From contig JACKCB010000001.1 in the NCBI GenBank assembly GCA_020634235.1, positions 186,001 through 250,000 of the forward strand: 64,000 nt of DNA, written 5' to 3'. Below the pieces are notes generated by a model. That model saw only the letters and a list, made by a program, of their open reading frames with translations. It was not told the DNA's origin and did not search any database. The stretch comes from Ardenticatenaceae bacterium. GTDB lineage: Bacteria > Chloroflexota > Anaerolineae > Promineifilales > Promineifilaceae. Below, piece after piece: positions 52,670 to 62,336 of the stretch; the stretch's first letter is position 1, and the number at the start of each line of letters is the position of its first letter. Both the position numbers and the translations under genes were made by a program.

Positions 52670-54019
52670 TTAACCCATAGGGCCAGGACCACCCAGACCA
52701 CTCAACAGGCTGGACAAACCCCGGCCGCGTCCCCGTCCCATCTGCTTCATCAGGCGCTGCATCTCTTTGAACTGCTTCAGCAGCGCATTCACTTCCTGCA
52801 CCGAGGTGCCGGAACCCGCCGCGATACGCCGTTTGCGGCTGGCCTTAATTAGCTTCGGATTACGGCGCTCATCTCTAGTCATTGACTGGATGATCGCCTC
52901 AATCCGCTTCAGCTCCTTTTCTGCACCGCTCAAGTCCACGCCCTTGGTCGCTTTGCCCATACCAGGAATCATTTCCAGCAGTTGACCTAAAGGCCCCAGG
53001 CGCTTCACCTGCTGCATCTGCTTCAGAAAATCGTCCAGATTGAACTCGCCGGCGATCATCTTTTCGCCCGCCTTGCGGGCCTCGTCCTGATCCATCTCGC
53101 TCTGAGCGCGTTCAATCAACGTGAGCATATCGCCCATGCCCAGGATCCGGCTGGCTAACCGGTCGGGATGAAAGACCTCCAACGCGTCCAGCTTCTCGCC
53201 CGTGCCCAGGAATTTGATGGGCACGCCAGTCACTTCGCGCATGGAGATCGAGGCACCACCGCGGGCGTCACCGTCGATCTTGGTCATGATCAGTCCGGTC
53301 AACTGGACGGCATTATTGAAGTCGGTGGCCACACGCACCGCTTCCTGACCGGTCATCGCATCAGCCACCAGCAGGGTCTCAATAGGCCGCACCCGGGCCT
53401 TGATGGCCTTGATCTCGTCCATCATCATCTCGTCGATGTTCAACCGGCCGGCGGTGTCGATGATGACCGTGGTGGCCCCGGAGTCAACCGCCTGCTTGAC
53501 ACCGCGCGCGGCGATGTCTGGCGGCTGGGCTGTGGTACCTTCACTGTAGACGGGAATATCTAGCTGCCGCCCCAGGGTCTGGAGCTGATCGACCGCGGCC
53601 GGACGGTAGATATCGGCGGCCACCAGCAGCGGGCGGCGACCCTGGCGGCGCAGATTCAGCGCCAGTTTGGCAGCCATGGTGGTCTTACCGGCACCTTGCA
53701 AGCCTACCAGCATAATCACGGCCGGGGATTGCATACCCAGGTTCAACCGGCCGGGTTCACCCAGCGTGGTAATCAACTCCTCATGGACGATTTTCACCAC
53801 CTGTTGGCCGGGGGTCAGGCTGGCCATCACTTCGTGGCCAATTGCCCGCACGCGAACCCGCTCTACAAAGCGCTTCACGACCTTGAAGTTGACGTCCGCC
53901 TCAAGCAAGGCCAGGCGCACTTCGCGCATGGCCTTGTCTACATCGGCTTCGGTTAGCTTACCCCGGCGCTGCAAGCCATCAAATACGGATTGCAGGCGGC
54001 TGCCTAGCGATTCAAACAC
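52670..54019 (-). CDS. ffh: Signal recognition particle protein Ffh (SRP54)
   Basis: From GTG 54019 (GAGGGA 9 bases upstream) there are 449 residues. The N-domain (FESLGSRLQSVFDGLQRRGKLTE) leads to the G-domain with GLQGAGKTTMAAKLAL, DIYRPAAVDQLQ, IDTAGRLNIDE and TKIDGDARGG. The M-domain has LLEMIPGMGKA and a Met-rich, Gly/Arg-rich end (QRLMKQMGRGRGRG). It binds signal sequences and 4.5S RNA. The GTG at 54058 would add 13 residues with no support. No SRP RNA was recognised nearby. Confidence 0.97.
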   Translation of the reverse strand: MFESLGSRLQSVFDGLQRRGKLTEADVDKAMREVRLALLEADVNFKVVKRFVERVRVRAIGHEVMASLTPGQQVVKIVHEELITTLGEPGRLNLGMQSPAVIMLVGLQGAGKTTMAAKLALNLRRQGRRPLLVAADIYRPAAVDQLQTLGRQLDIPVYSEGTTAQPPDIAARGVKQAVDSGATTVIIDTAGRLNIDEMMMDEIKAIKARVRPIETLLVADAMTGQEAVRVATDFNNAVQLTGLIMTKIDGDARGGASISMREVTGVPIKFLGTGEKLDALEVFHPDRLASRILGMGDMLTLIERAQSEMDQDEARKAGEKMIAGEFNLDDFLKQMQQVKRLGPLGQLLEMIPGMGKATKGVDLSGAEKELKRIEAIIQSMTRDERRNPKLIKASRKRRIAAGSGTSVQEVNALLKQFKEMQRLMKQMGRGRGRGLSSLLSGLGGPGPMG

Positions 54020-54162
54020 AGAGTGATTCCCTCGGTGGACGTCCAGGTTGTCGCCCACTTATGATTAATGCTCAGTTCACAGAATCCTGTCATGGAAATG
54101 CGTCGTGTACCTAGCCACAAAGCCCGCAATTTTAGCGCAGCCTCATAGTTACGTCAAATCGC

Positions 54163-54209
54163 GGGCGTGGTGGTCAGAAGCCCGGCCGGGGCCTGTGACC
54201 ACCACGCCC
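54163..54209. terminator. Hairpin between metK and ffh
   Basis: GGGCGTGGTGGTCA (54163-54176) and TGACCACCACGCCC (54196-54209) form a perfect 14-bp stem. The 19-base loop holds one CCCGGCCGGG. It lies 62 bases past the metK stop, but no clear U-tract follows, so termination there is not certain. Confidence 0.55.
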
Positions 54210-54270
54210 CTGGCAGAAACAACCGGGCCTACCAGTCGTCTGCCCCAGCACAGAGTCGTTGTGTATGATT

Positions 54271-55497
54271 CTAGGAAACAGCCAGCATCGCCGCAGCCTT
54301 CGCCCGGAGCGCGGCCGCCCGGCCGGTGTCTTCCCAGGGAGCCACGATGTCATTCCGGCCAAAGTGACCGTAGGCCGCGGTAGCGCGGTAAATAGGCCGG
54401 CGCAAGTTGAGATCACGAATGATCGCCCCCGGCCGGAGATCGAAGACACTATTTACCAGTTCAACTAGTTGATCCTCAGCGAGATCACTCGTCCCAAAGG
54501 TCTCCACATTCACGCTCAGCGGCCGGGCCACGCCAATCGCATACGCCACCTGCACCTCACAGCGCGAGGCCAGACCCGCAGCCACAATATTCTTAGCCAC
54601 CCAGCGCGCTGCATACGCTGCACTGCGGTCCACCTTGGTGCAATCCTTGCCGCTAAACGCGCCGCCACCATGCCGGCCCATGCCGCCATAGGTATCCACA
54701 ATAATCTTGCGCCCGGTCAGACCGGCATCACCCATCGGGCCACCAATCACAAAGCGACCGGTCGGATTGATGTAGATCTTCAGATCCTCGTCCACCATCT
54801 CCGCCGGCAGCACCGGCTTGATCACGTGCTCAATAACGCCCTGGCGAATGGTGTCGTAATCCACATCCGGCGAGTGCTGCGTGCTGATTAGCACCGTATG
54901 CACCCGCTTCGGGCGACCATAGCTGTACTCAATTGTCACCTGCGATTTGCCATCCGGCCGGAGCCAGGACAGCGTACCATCTTTGCGCACCTGTGACAGG
55001 CGGCGCGTAAGATTGTGGGCAATGTGAATCGGCATGGGCATCAGCGTGTCCGTCTCATCACAAGCAAACCCAAACATCATCCCCTGGTCACCGGCCCCAA
55101 TCGCGTCCAGCGCCGCCTCTTCGCTGCCGTTGCTGCGATACTCCAACGCCTTGTCCACTCCCTGGGCAATGTCAGGACTCTGGCTGGCAATGGCCGACTG
55201 AACACCACAGGTGGTGCCGTCAAACCCCTTGTCACTGGAGTCGTAACCAATCTCGGTGACAACTTTGCGAATCAGATCGTCGATATTGACAAAGGCCGTC
55301 GTCGTCACCTCCCCCATGACGATGACGAAGCCAGTCTTAACTGCCGTCTCGCAGGCCACGCGAGCCATCGGATCTTGTTCCAGGATGGCATCAAGCACAG
55401 CATCACTGATCTGATCGCACATCTTGTCTGGGTGACCTTCTGTGACCGATTCCGATGTGAACAACAGGCTGGGTGCCGCCATAAACGTATTACTCAT
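54271..55497 (-). CDS. metK: S-adenosylmethionine synthetase
   Basis: From ATG 55497, which has GGAGGATATATCAG directly upstream, there are 408 residues. MetK motifs in order are SVTEGHPDKMCDQISDA, GAGDQGMMFGFA, IGGPMGDAGLTGRKIIVD and GGGAFSGKDCTKVDRS. It makes SAM from methionine and ATP. A SAM-I riboswitch with an intrinsic terminator precedes it, so its expression is cut when SAM is plentiful. The open frame upstream (to 55623) lies over the riboswitch and is not coding. Confidence 0.98.
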   Translation of the reverse strand: MSNTFMAAPSLLFTSESVTEGHPDKMCDQISDAVLDAILEQDPMARVACETAVKTGFVIVMGEVTTTAFVNIDDLIRKVVTEIGYDSSDKGFDGTTCGVQSAIASQSPDIAQGVDKALEYRSNGSEEAALDAIGAGDQGMMFGFACDETDTLMPMPIHIAHNLTRRLSQVRKDGTLSWLRPDGKSQVTIEYSYGRPKRVHTVLISTQHSPDVDYDTIRQGVIEHVIKPVLPAEMVDEDLKIYINPTGRFVIGGPMGDAGLTGRKIIVDTYGGMGRHGGGAFSGKDCTKVDRSAAYAARWVAKNIVAAGLASRCEVQVAYAIGVARPLSVNVETFGTSDLAEDQLVELVNSVFDLRPGAIIRDLNLRRPIYRATAAYGHFGRNDIVAPWEDTGRAAALRAKAAAMLAVS

Positions 55498-55591
55498 CTG
55501 ATATATCCTCCGTAAGTAAAACTGTTTGTTCGTTTGGAACAGCTCCGGGCCAGATGGTACGGCTTTACGCCGTGGGGGCAATACTGGCATG

Positions 55592-55618
55592 AAAAAGCCT
55601 CTTGACTGGCAAGAGGCT
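55592..55618 (-). terminator. Riboswitch-controlled terminator ahead of metK
   Basis: Stem arms 55618-55610 (AGCCTCTTG) and 55604-55596 (CAAGAGGCT) enclose a 5-base loop. UUUUU follows on the minus strand. It is 20 bases downstream of the SAM-I aptamer and should form when SAM is bound. Confidence 0.85.
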
Positions 55619-55637
55619 AGCACACGCGTATTCTAAC

Positions 55638-55738
55638 CTCTTATCTTCCAGCTTTTGCTGCCGGAGTTAGCACCTTCCCCAAATTGGGGGGTTGCTGCAG
55701 CTTCAACGGGCCGTTCCCTCTGCTGCTCTGGATAAGAG
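55638..55738 (-). promoter_or_regulatory. SAM-I (S-box) riboswitch
   Basis: Read on the minus strand, P1 strands CTCTTATC (55738-55731) and GATAAGAG (55645-55638) close a four-way junction. The diagnostic inner parts are there: CAGAGGGA near the 5' side, TGAAGCTGCAGCAACC, and GGTGCTAACTCC with the pairing for the pseudoknot and kink-turn, then GCAGCAAAAGCTGGAAGA. It is directly upstream of metK with an intrinsic terminator, giving the usual transcription OFF switch by SAM. Confidence 0.95.
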
Positions 55739-55765
55739 CTGTTCACCTTTTAAATTAACTCAACC

Positions 55766-55793
55766 AGTATAACGCTTTGCGCCGGGTTGTCAA
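55766..55793 (-). promoter_or_regulatory. Sigma-70 promoter for the metK riboswitch transcript
   Basis: A perfect TTGACA (55793-55788) and TATACT (55771-55766) are 16 bases apart on the minus strand, 28 bases before the riboswitch P1 helix. This is the best promoter match in the window. Confidence 0.85.
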
Positions 55794-55863
55794 ACGTGCA
55801 TAACGGTTTTCTCACCAAAATCAGCCCTGGCGTGAACTGCCCCCCAACCGAATACGACGGCAA

Positions 55864-56655
55864 CTATTCCCACTTCTCTGGCGGTTCCGGCATACCCAGG
55901 ATGTTGTAACCAGCATCGACGTAGACTACTTCGCCGGTGATGCCGCTGCCCCAGTCGCTGCATAACCACAGGGCAGCGTTGCCAACTTCGTCCTGGTCAA
56001 CGTTGCGGCGTAGGGGGGCACGTTCTTCGGTGTAGCTGAGCATTTTACGAAAGCCGGCAATCCCGGCCGCGGCCAGGGTTTTGATAGGGCCGGCGGAAAT
56101 GGCGTTTACCCGCACCCCGGCCGGGCCCAGGTCCGCCGCCAGGTAACGCACACTCGCTTCCAATGCCGCCTTGGCCACACCCATCACGTTGTAGTGGGGC
56201 ACCACCTTCTCCGCCCCATAATAAGTCAGCGTCAGCACACTACCCCCATTGGGCATCAACGGCAGCGCAGCCTGAGTCAGGGCCACCAGGCTAAAGGCAC
56301 TGATATCCATGGCCAGGGCAAAGCCATCACGGCTGGTATTGACAAAACGGCCGGTCAGGTCATCCTGTTTGGCATAGGCCACGGCATGAATGAGGATGTC
56401 GATGGTGCCAAAGCGCTCGCGCGCCCTGGCAAAGACGGCGGCAATCTCGTCATCTTTGCTCACGTCGCACATCTCCACGAAATCGATGCCCAGCGACTCG
56501 GCCAGGGGCATGACCCGCTTCGCCAACTGGGGGATGCCATAGCTCAGGCCGATCTCAGCCCCTTCGCGGTGCAGGGCCTGGGTAATGCCCCAGGCAATGG
56601 AACGTTGATTGGCCACGCCAAAGACGAGGGCCTTCTTTCCTTCAAGCAGTTTCAT
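55864..56655 (-). CDS. fabI: Enoyl-ACP reductase FabI
   Basis: FabI reduces enoyl-ACP with NADH in the last step of each fatty-acid elongation round. From ATG 56655 (AAGGAG site) there are 263 residues. GKKALVFGVANQRSIAWGI is the N-terminal NAD site. YYGAEKVVPHYNVMGVAKAALEA carries the catalytic Tyr pair and Lys. VNAISAGPIKTLAAAGI and VDAGYNILG finish the fold. The longer frame to 56862 is not supported. This FabI type is the usual target of triclosan. Confidence 0.96.
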   Translation of the reverse strand: MKLLEGKKALVFGVANQRSIAWGITQALHREGAEIGLSYGIPQLAKRVMPLAESLGIDFVEMCDVSKDDEIAAVFARARERFGTIDILIHAVAYAKQDDLTGRFVNTSRDGFALAMDISAFSLVALTQAALPLMPNGGSVLTLTYYGAEKVVPHYNVMGVAKAALEASVRYLAADLGPAGVRVNAISAGPIKTLAAAGIAGFRKMLSYTEERAPLRRNVDQDEVGNAALWLCSDWGSGITGEVVYVDAGYNILGMPEPPEKWE

Positions 56656-56761
56656 ACTTTCTCCTTGTCTCTTGAGTTTGGCGCTAAAGGGCACGCGAGA
56701 CCGGCCGGCCAACCAGCGCTTCCAACTCTGGCGCTGAACGTGAAACTCGCGTATTTGGGGA

Positions 56762-57424
56762 CTAGCCTTTTTTCGTCCCCGGCCGGGAAACGAATGGGTT
56801 ATCCGCCAGCCAATAGCGCCAGGGTATCGAGTGCCACGGCTCAGGCGTTTGGCCCAGGCCAATGCGTGGGCCGCGGCAAATGGTGTCGCCTGGCGGCGGC
56901 GGGGCGTCTTCTACCCATATAACCCCACCCGGCCGGGTGAGATTCGCCCCATTCAGCGCAGCATCAATAGCCAGCGCCTGGGCCAGCTTGGCCGGCCCAT
57001 TGGTCCATTCAGCCCGCGCCCGGCCGGGGCGCAGCCGGCGCATGGCCGCTTCCCCTTCCAGCGGTTCCAGCGCCCGGATCAGCACGGCATTGGCCTGCCC
57101 TTCCCGGCCGGTCACAATGTTGAACATCCAATGCAAGCCATAGGTGAAGTAAACATAGGCGTACCCGGCCGGGCCAAACATCACCGCCGTGCGCGCCGTG
57201 GGCCGCCCCTGGTTGCGAGAACCATGGCAGGCCAGATCGGGCGCGCTGTCGTCGCAGTAGGCCTCAGTCTCCACAATGCGGCCGGCCAGCCGCTGTCCAT
57301 CTAGCAGGCGCACCAACCACTTGCCCAACAGGTCCACCGCTACGTGGCGCGCCGGCCGGGCATAAAAAGCGTGCGGCAGGATCAAGCCCGGCCGGGTGGT
57401 ATCACTCGTCGCCACGTGGGTCAT
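56762..57424 (-). CDS. 3-methyladenine DNA glycosylase (AAG/MPG family)
   Basis: From ATG 57424 there are 220 residues. RIVETEAYCDDSAPDLACHG contains the catalytic Glu, and TARTAVMFGPAGYAYVYFTYGLHWMFNIVTG is the DNA-binding core (patterns only). LIRALEPLEG and NGPAKLAQALAID complete the family. It removes alkylated purines from DNA. GGGAG precedes the ATG, and the start is 17 bases after the sensor-kinase stop, so the repair gene is probably read from the signalling operon. Confidence 0.92.
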   Translation of the reverse strand: MTHVATSDTTRPGLILPHAFYARPARHVAVDLLGKWLVRLLDGQRLAGRIVETEAYCDDSAPDLACHGSRNQGRPTARTAVMFGPAGYAYVYFTYGLHWMFNIVTGREGQANAVLIRALEPLEGEAAMRRLRPGRARAEWTNGPAKLAQALAIDAALNGANLTRPGGVIWVEDAPPPPGDTICRGPRIGLGQTPEPWHSIPWRYWLADNPFVSRPGTKKG

Positions 57425-57440
57425 CCCATCTCCCGGCCGG

Positions 57441-60400
57441 TCAGTTGGCCACCTGCGGCTGGGCCATTGCCTTTTCAGTTGTCTCAGATGGCAGCGGCAG
57501 CCAGACAGTGAAGACAGCCCCCTCTCCCTCCTGGCTTTGCACCGCAATCTGGCCACCATGTCGCCGCACAATTTCCCGGCTGATGGCCAACCCCAGGCCA
57601 GTGCCAGGCACGCGCCCGCCCAAGGCCGTCTTACCCCGGTAAAGGCGCTCAAAAATATAGGGCAAATCCTGAGCTGCGATCCCTACCCCGTCATCAGCTA
57701 CGCGCAGGTTAAGCATCGGTCGCTGGTCATGCTCAGCCACGCTGGCAGAAACAGTGATATGTCCGCCAGGCAGGGTATAGGTCAGGGCGTTGTCGATCAG
57801 GTTGGTCAACACCTGGCCCAATTGGTGCTCATCGGCCATGATCGCCGGCAGCCCGGCCGGGATATCCGTCACCAGCCGAATCTGCTTCTCCTCTGCCTTG
57901 GCATAGAACACCGCCACCACGCGCCGCACCAGTCCGGTCACCACTAGTGGCGCCAGCACCGGATTGCCAGACTCATAGCGCGAGAAGTTCAACAGGCCCT
58001 CAATCAGGCGCGCCAGGCGGCCCGTTTCCTGCTCCAAAATCTGCAAGTGGCGCTCGCGGTTTTCCGGCCGTCCCCGCTGCAACAACGCCGTGTAGGTCTT
58101 AATGTTGGTCATGGGCGTCCGCAGCTCGTGCGAGATGTTGGCAATTAGCTCCGAGCGCAGCCGGTCGATCTCCTTCAAACGGGTAATGTCCGATTGGACG
58201 CCAACAAAACCGGTAACCTCGCCAGAAACACTGCGAATGTGAGCCAGGGTCAGGCTGATGTCATACGTGGTACCGGTCTTGCGCTGGCCGGTCAGTTCAC
58301 CGCTCCAGTTTCGTCCTTCGGCAATCGCCTGTTCCAGCTCACGCCGGGTAGCGCTAGACACCTGGTTACCCAACCAGTTCAGGTAGGGCCGCCCCATGAC
58401 TTCGGCCATTTCAAAGCCGGTCAGGCGCATGGCCGCCTGATTAACGTAGAGGATGATCCCGGCCGGGTTCGTGAAGAACACCCCCTCACCCGCATTATCC
58501 AGAATCGCCTGCATCCGGTCCCGCTCCTCCCGCAGCAGCACCGTCTGGTCGCTCACCTTCGTCGCCAGCCGGGCCGCGTCATTCTGCAGCATATTGTATA
58601 GCCGGGCACGCTCAATAGCCCCGGCCACTTGCGCCGCCAGCGTAGATAGAAAGCGCACATCCGTCTCCAAAAACGCCTGCGCATCATCACTGGCGGCCAA
58701 CAGCACCCCAATAACCCGCTGCTCAATCAAGATGGGGGCACAAACAACAGCCACAATCCCCAGCTCAAAATCCTCAAGACCCGCCACCAAATGGGCACTG
58801 CTCATATACTGCGCCTGCGCCGCCAACACACTCCGGCCAACAAACGTGCCAGCAATGGGAATCTTCTTGTGAATAGCCCGTGACCGCAAGCCATGAAAAG
58901 AGTAGTGCGGCACCAGATACTCCCGCGACTCGTCCACCAGCAGGAAGCCAAAACTGGGGTACAAGAGGCGCTCCACAATCATGGCCGTTGTCATGCGGAA
59001 GAGATCATCCATCTCCATAACCGCTGCCGTAGCCAGCGCCAGTTGATGCAGAATAGTCAGTTCGTTGGCCCGCTCCTGCGCCTCCTGGTACAGGCGTGCA
59101 TTCTCAATAGCCACGGCAGCCTGGTTGGCAAAAGCGGCAATGTTGGCAATGATGCTGCCATCATAAGCGCAGGGTGTCATGTTGTCGATGTTAAGGACGC
59201 CAATCGTATGCCCCTTCACCCGCAACGGGATCCCTGCCCAGGAGCGGATGTACTCAGTTCCCGGGTAACGTATCCAGCGGGAATCAGCATAGGTATCGGC
59301 AATGACTAACCCCTGCATGTCGTCGGTGATGGTCTTGTCCCCCTGCTGCGGGCCAAGTTCCGCAATAACCCGGCGCGCCAGCTCAAGGTCAGGAAATCCC
59401 CGGCCGGCGGCGATCCGCCGTATGCCATCAGGCCCATCCAATTGGATCGAAACGCTATCGTAGTCGAGCACGTTGGCCAGCAGATCGAATATCTGGTCAA
59501 AAACCTCCTCAAGGGTCAACTGGGTTGTTAGCAGCGCACCCACCTTCTGCAAGGTCTGGGCAAGTCGCAGTTGCCGGCGCTCCGCTTCAAACAGGCGCGC
59601 GTTATCAATGGCTGTAACGGCCTGATTGGCCACATTGACACAAAACTGTATCTCATTTTGCCGGAAGTTTCGGGGCGTATCAAAGACGTTCAAATGCAGA
59701 ATTCCCAGCGGTTCACCGCGGGCCATCAATGGCACATAGAGCAGCGCACGCAGCCGCCCACCTGCCAGTATGCGGTTGCGCTGCAGAATCTCCTCAAAGT
59801 CTTCGCCCACATACTGCTGCACATCATTGATGATGATGGGTTGGTGTGTCTGAAGCACCCGGCGGCAGATGGCTGTATCAGCCACCGCCACCAGCTCTCC
59901 CACTTGGGCGAGGGCCAGATTGGGGGAGGTGGTCAGGTTAATGCGGGTCAACAGATATTGCCCATCTTGCTCCAGCGTGGAAATGGCGACGTTTTGCTCG
60001 CCCGAAACGTAGTGCTGGATCGCCGCCGCCGCCCGGCGCAGCGCCTCCTCCAGGTCGAATGTGCTGGCCAAACCCTCGGCCAGTGCGGCCAGCAGCTCGG
60101 CTTCCTGGCGGCGCTGTGCCTCTGCCCGAAACAGCCTGGCATTTTCAAACGCCAGGGCTACCTGCCGCGAGATGGCCTGGCACAGGGTAATCTCCGAGCG
60201 GGTGAAATCGCGATGATAGCGGCTTTCCCACAAGACAGCGTAGCCCCAAAAAGCGGATTTTGAAGATAAGGGAATCACCAGTTCAGACTGCGCCCCGTAG
60301 AGCTGCATGTGTTCACGCGCGTCTTCCAAGACAGATGGATCGTTAACGTGGTTGGTTAAGTACTCGGCCATGGCCCATTCAGCCTCTTCGCGCCCCAACA

Positions 60401-62336
60401 GGCTGGACTTATAAACGACACCCAGGTCTGAAATTGTCTCCGGGGCGGTGGCTTCGGGAGAGAAGTATTCGGCCAGCACGGTGATGGTCAGGTTCTCGCT
60501 GTCGTAGCCACAGATGTAGGCACTGGTGGCATCGACTGCACGCCCCAATACTTCGGCTACGCGGCTGAGGACGGTTTCCCAATCGAGTGTGGAAGCAACG
60601 GCCCGGCTGGCGGCCAAAAGGGCTGATTGTTCCATTAACTGGCGCTGCACCACTTCTAGCAGTTGGATGTTCTCCATGACGGAGCTGAGCTGGTTGCCCA
60701 GGGTTTGCAGTAGCTCAATATCCTGGCGGGGGTAGTAATCGTCGGGGTCGCGGCGACCCAGTAACCAGAGACCGCGCACATCGCGGTGGATGTTCAGGGG
60801 AATGATCAGGCGAACCCAGTGGAATGCCCCGGCCGGGGCCGGCGGATCAGGCAAGAAGCGGCCAGTGTACGGTATCAGGCGGTCTATAAGGTCATCGGGC
60901 AGTGGGGCGTTCACCCCGGCCGGGGTCGTAGCATAAAGCACCTCCACCCGCCCATTCTTGGCCAGCAGCATCGCCGACTCGCGTACCAACAAGCTGGGAG
61001 CAATCTCCTCAGTCACCAGCGTCAACACCGGCGACATCTCCGTCATGCCCGACAACCGGTTAGCCACCGCCGGCACAATCTCTTCCGGCTGGTAAGTAAT
61101 GCCATAGGCCAGCCGGTCCACCCAGCGCTGATAGCGGGGCTGCAGCAGCAGCGCCAGGAAAAAGAACCCCAAGACCGACATCAGCCCATAGAAGAACAGC
61201 AGGCTGGGTCGCATACCCGCCACAAGACGGAAGCCAATGGTAATCGTCAGCGTGAACAGAGTCAGGGCGATGAGGCCATAGCTGTAAAGGCTCAAAAGCT
61301 GGTTCGCGCGAAACTCCAGGCTGCCCAGCCGCCGCTTATACAGCGCATAGCCATAAGAAAACGGCAAGACAGGAATAACCAGCAGCGCAATATACAGGCT
61401 GGCCTGGCTCGGCAGCCCGCCAAAGGCCGTGGCCCCAATCACCATGCCCACCGATGGCCCCAGGGCAAAACCAATGCCCGCCAACATCAGCCGGGTGGCC
61501 GGCAAGTCGCTCTGCTGCCGGTGCCAGAGGAGCCGGACGCAGAGCAAAGTAATGCTGCCCAAGACGGCCCCCAGGAACCCCAGCAAATAAGTCTGGTGCG
61601 GGAGCAGATGCGCTATCTCCAGCACAACCATCACCAACGCCAGCAGATACGGCCCCACTACCCATTTCTTACGCCGCGCTCGCAAGAGGTAAGTAGGCAG
61701 GGCAATATGCAGATGCAAATAGACAGGCAGCAGAAACCAGGTAAGTACGTGCAGCACCAGCGACGCATAACCAAACTGCCAGACCGAAATGAAGCCCGTA
61801 GAAAGCCAGGCAGCAGTCAGATAGTTAAAAGTGACCAGGAGTCGCCAACGCTCGTTACGGGGCCGCAGAAATAGCAGAATGAGCGTGCCACCAATCCAGA
61901 ATGGCAGTAACAGCAGGGATCCGGCCAGCCGGGTGAGCCGTTCGCTGGCTGTTACCGGCGGCATCGTCCACTGCACCGTGAGCCGCTCGTCGCCGCGTAT
62001 GACAACAAGCGCTACATTGTCCGCCGGCAGCAAGTGCTCAAAGGGAACAAGGCCGCGGTTGGCCCGATAGGCCTCATAGGTAAGATCACCAATTTGGATG
62101 ATCACATCGCCAATCTGGAGCTCAGCGGTACTGGGACACCAATCGCCGGGCATCACGCAGGTGTCATTCTCTACAATGATCCAGCCCTCCGGCCGGGGAG
62201 TGAACTGCAATCCAGGGTAAGCAATCAGGAAGACGAGGGCATAAGCATAGAGCAGACTAAACAGCAGAACAGCTCCCGAAATAGCTATCAGCGGGAGTTC
62301 CGGCTTACGCGGGGCGGGAAAGAGCAGCCTGTGCAT
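57441..62336 (-). CDS. ComP-like membrane sensor kinase with GAF array and PAS (putative prenyl-peptide receptor)
   Basis: The 1631-residue protein starts at the ATG of TGATG, where A of the previous stop is its first base. The N-terminus has one helix (about 20-42), an extracytoplasmic PDZ-like loop (about 45-128; ELQIGDVIIQIGDLTY, LLPADNVALVVIRGDE) and about nine helices (135-400). This one helix, PDZ loop, many helices plan is that of Bacillus ComP. The cytosolic part has a GAF-like region just after the helices (about 425-560), four more GAF domains (about 575-1270), a PAS domain (DNAGEGVFFTNPAGIILYV), a HisKA helix with His in ANISHELRTPMTNIK, and HATPase_c (NLIDNALTYT, DDGVGIAA, GTGLGLAI). 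ComP instead has one GAF-like region and a HisKA_3 kinase. No response regulator is in the window. It sits between the prenyl synthase and a DNA glycosylase. Confidence 0.9.
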   Translation of the reverse strand: MHRLLFPAPRKPELPLIAISGAVLLFSLLYAYALVFLIAYPGLQFTPRPEGWIIVENDTCVMPGDWCPSTAELQIGDVIIQIGDLTYEAYRANRGLVPFEHLLPADNVALVVIRGDERLTVQWTMPPVTASERLTRLAGSLLLLPFWIGGTLILLFLRPRNERWRLLVTFNYLTAAWLSTGFISVWQFGYASLVLHVLTWFLLPVYLHLHIALPTYLLRARRKKWVVGPYLLALVMVVLEIAHLLPHQTYLLGFLGAVLGSITLLCVRLLWHRQQSDLPATRLMLAGIGFALGPSVGMVIGATAFGGLPSQASLYIALLVIPVLPFSYGYALYKRRLGSLEFRANQLLSLYSYGLIALTLFTLTITIGFRLVAGMRPSLLFFYGLMSVLGFFFLALLLQPRYQRWVDRLAYGITYQPEEIVPAVANRLSGMTEMSPVLTLVTEEIAPSLLVRESAMLLAKNGRVEVLYATTPAGVNAPLPDDLIDRLIPYTGRFLPDPPAPAGAFHWVRLIIPLNIHRDVRGLWLLGRRDPDDYYPRQDIELLQTLGNQLSSVMENIQLLEVVQRQLMEQSALLAASRAVASTLDWETVLSRVAEVLGRAVDATSAYICGYDSENLTITVLAEYFSPEATAPETISDLGVVYKSSLLGREEAEWAMAEYLTNHVNDPSVLEDAREHMQLYGAQSELVIPLSSKSAFWGYAVLWESRYHRDFTRSEITLCQAISRQVALAFENARLFRAEAQRRQEAELLAALAEGLASTFDLEEALRRAAAAIQHYVSGEQNVAISTLEQDGQYLLTRINLTTSPNLALAQVGELVAVADTAICRRVLQTHQPIIINDVQQYVGEDFEEILQRNRILAGGRLRALLYVPLMARGEPLGILHLNVFDTPRNFRQNEIQFCVNVANQAVTAIDNARLFEAERRQLRLAQTLQKVGALLTTQLTLEEVFDQIFDLLANVLDYDSVSIQLDGPDGIRRIAAGRGFPDLELARRVIAELGPQQGDKTITDDMQGLVIADTYADSRWIRYPGTEYIRSWAGIPLRVKGHTIGVLNIDNMTPCAYDGSIIANIAAFANQAAVAIENARLYQEAQERANELTILHQLALATAAVMEMDDLFRMTTAMIVERLLYPSFGFLLVDESREYLVPHYSFHGLRSRAIHKKIPIAGTFVGRSVLAAQAQYMSSAHLVAGLEDFELGIVAVVCAPILIEQRVIGVLLAASDDAQAFLETDVRFLSTLAAQVAGAIERARLYNMLQNDAARLATKVSDQTVLLREERDRMQAILDNAGEGVFFTNPAGIILYVNQAAMRLTGFEMAEVMGRPYLNWLGNQVSSATRRELEQAIAEGRNWSGELTGQRKTGTTYDISLTLAHIRSVSGEVTGFVGVQSDITRLKEIDRLRSELIANISHELRTPMTNIKTYTALLQRGRPENRERHLQILEQETGRLARLIEGLLNFSRYESGNPVLAPLVVTGLVRRVVAVFYAKAEEKQIRLVTDIPAGLPAIMADEHQLGQVLTNLIDNALTYTLPGGHITVSASVAEHDQRPMLNLRVADDGVGIAAQDLPYIFERLYRGKTALGGRVPGTGLGLAISREIVRRHGGQIAVQSQEGEGAVFTVWLPLPSETTEKAMAQPQVAN

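Noticed and set aside
55498..55623. N-terminal extension of MetK
   Set aside because: This DNA is the riboswitch expression platform; the ribosome site and conserved MetK start are at 55497.
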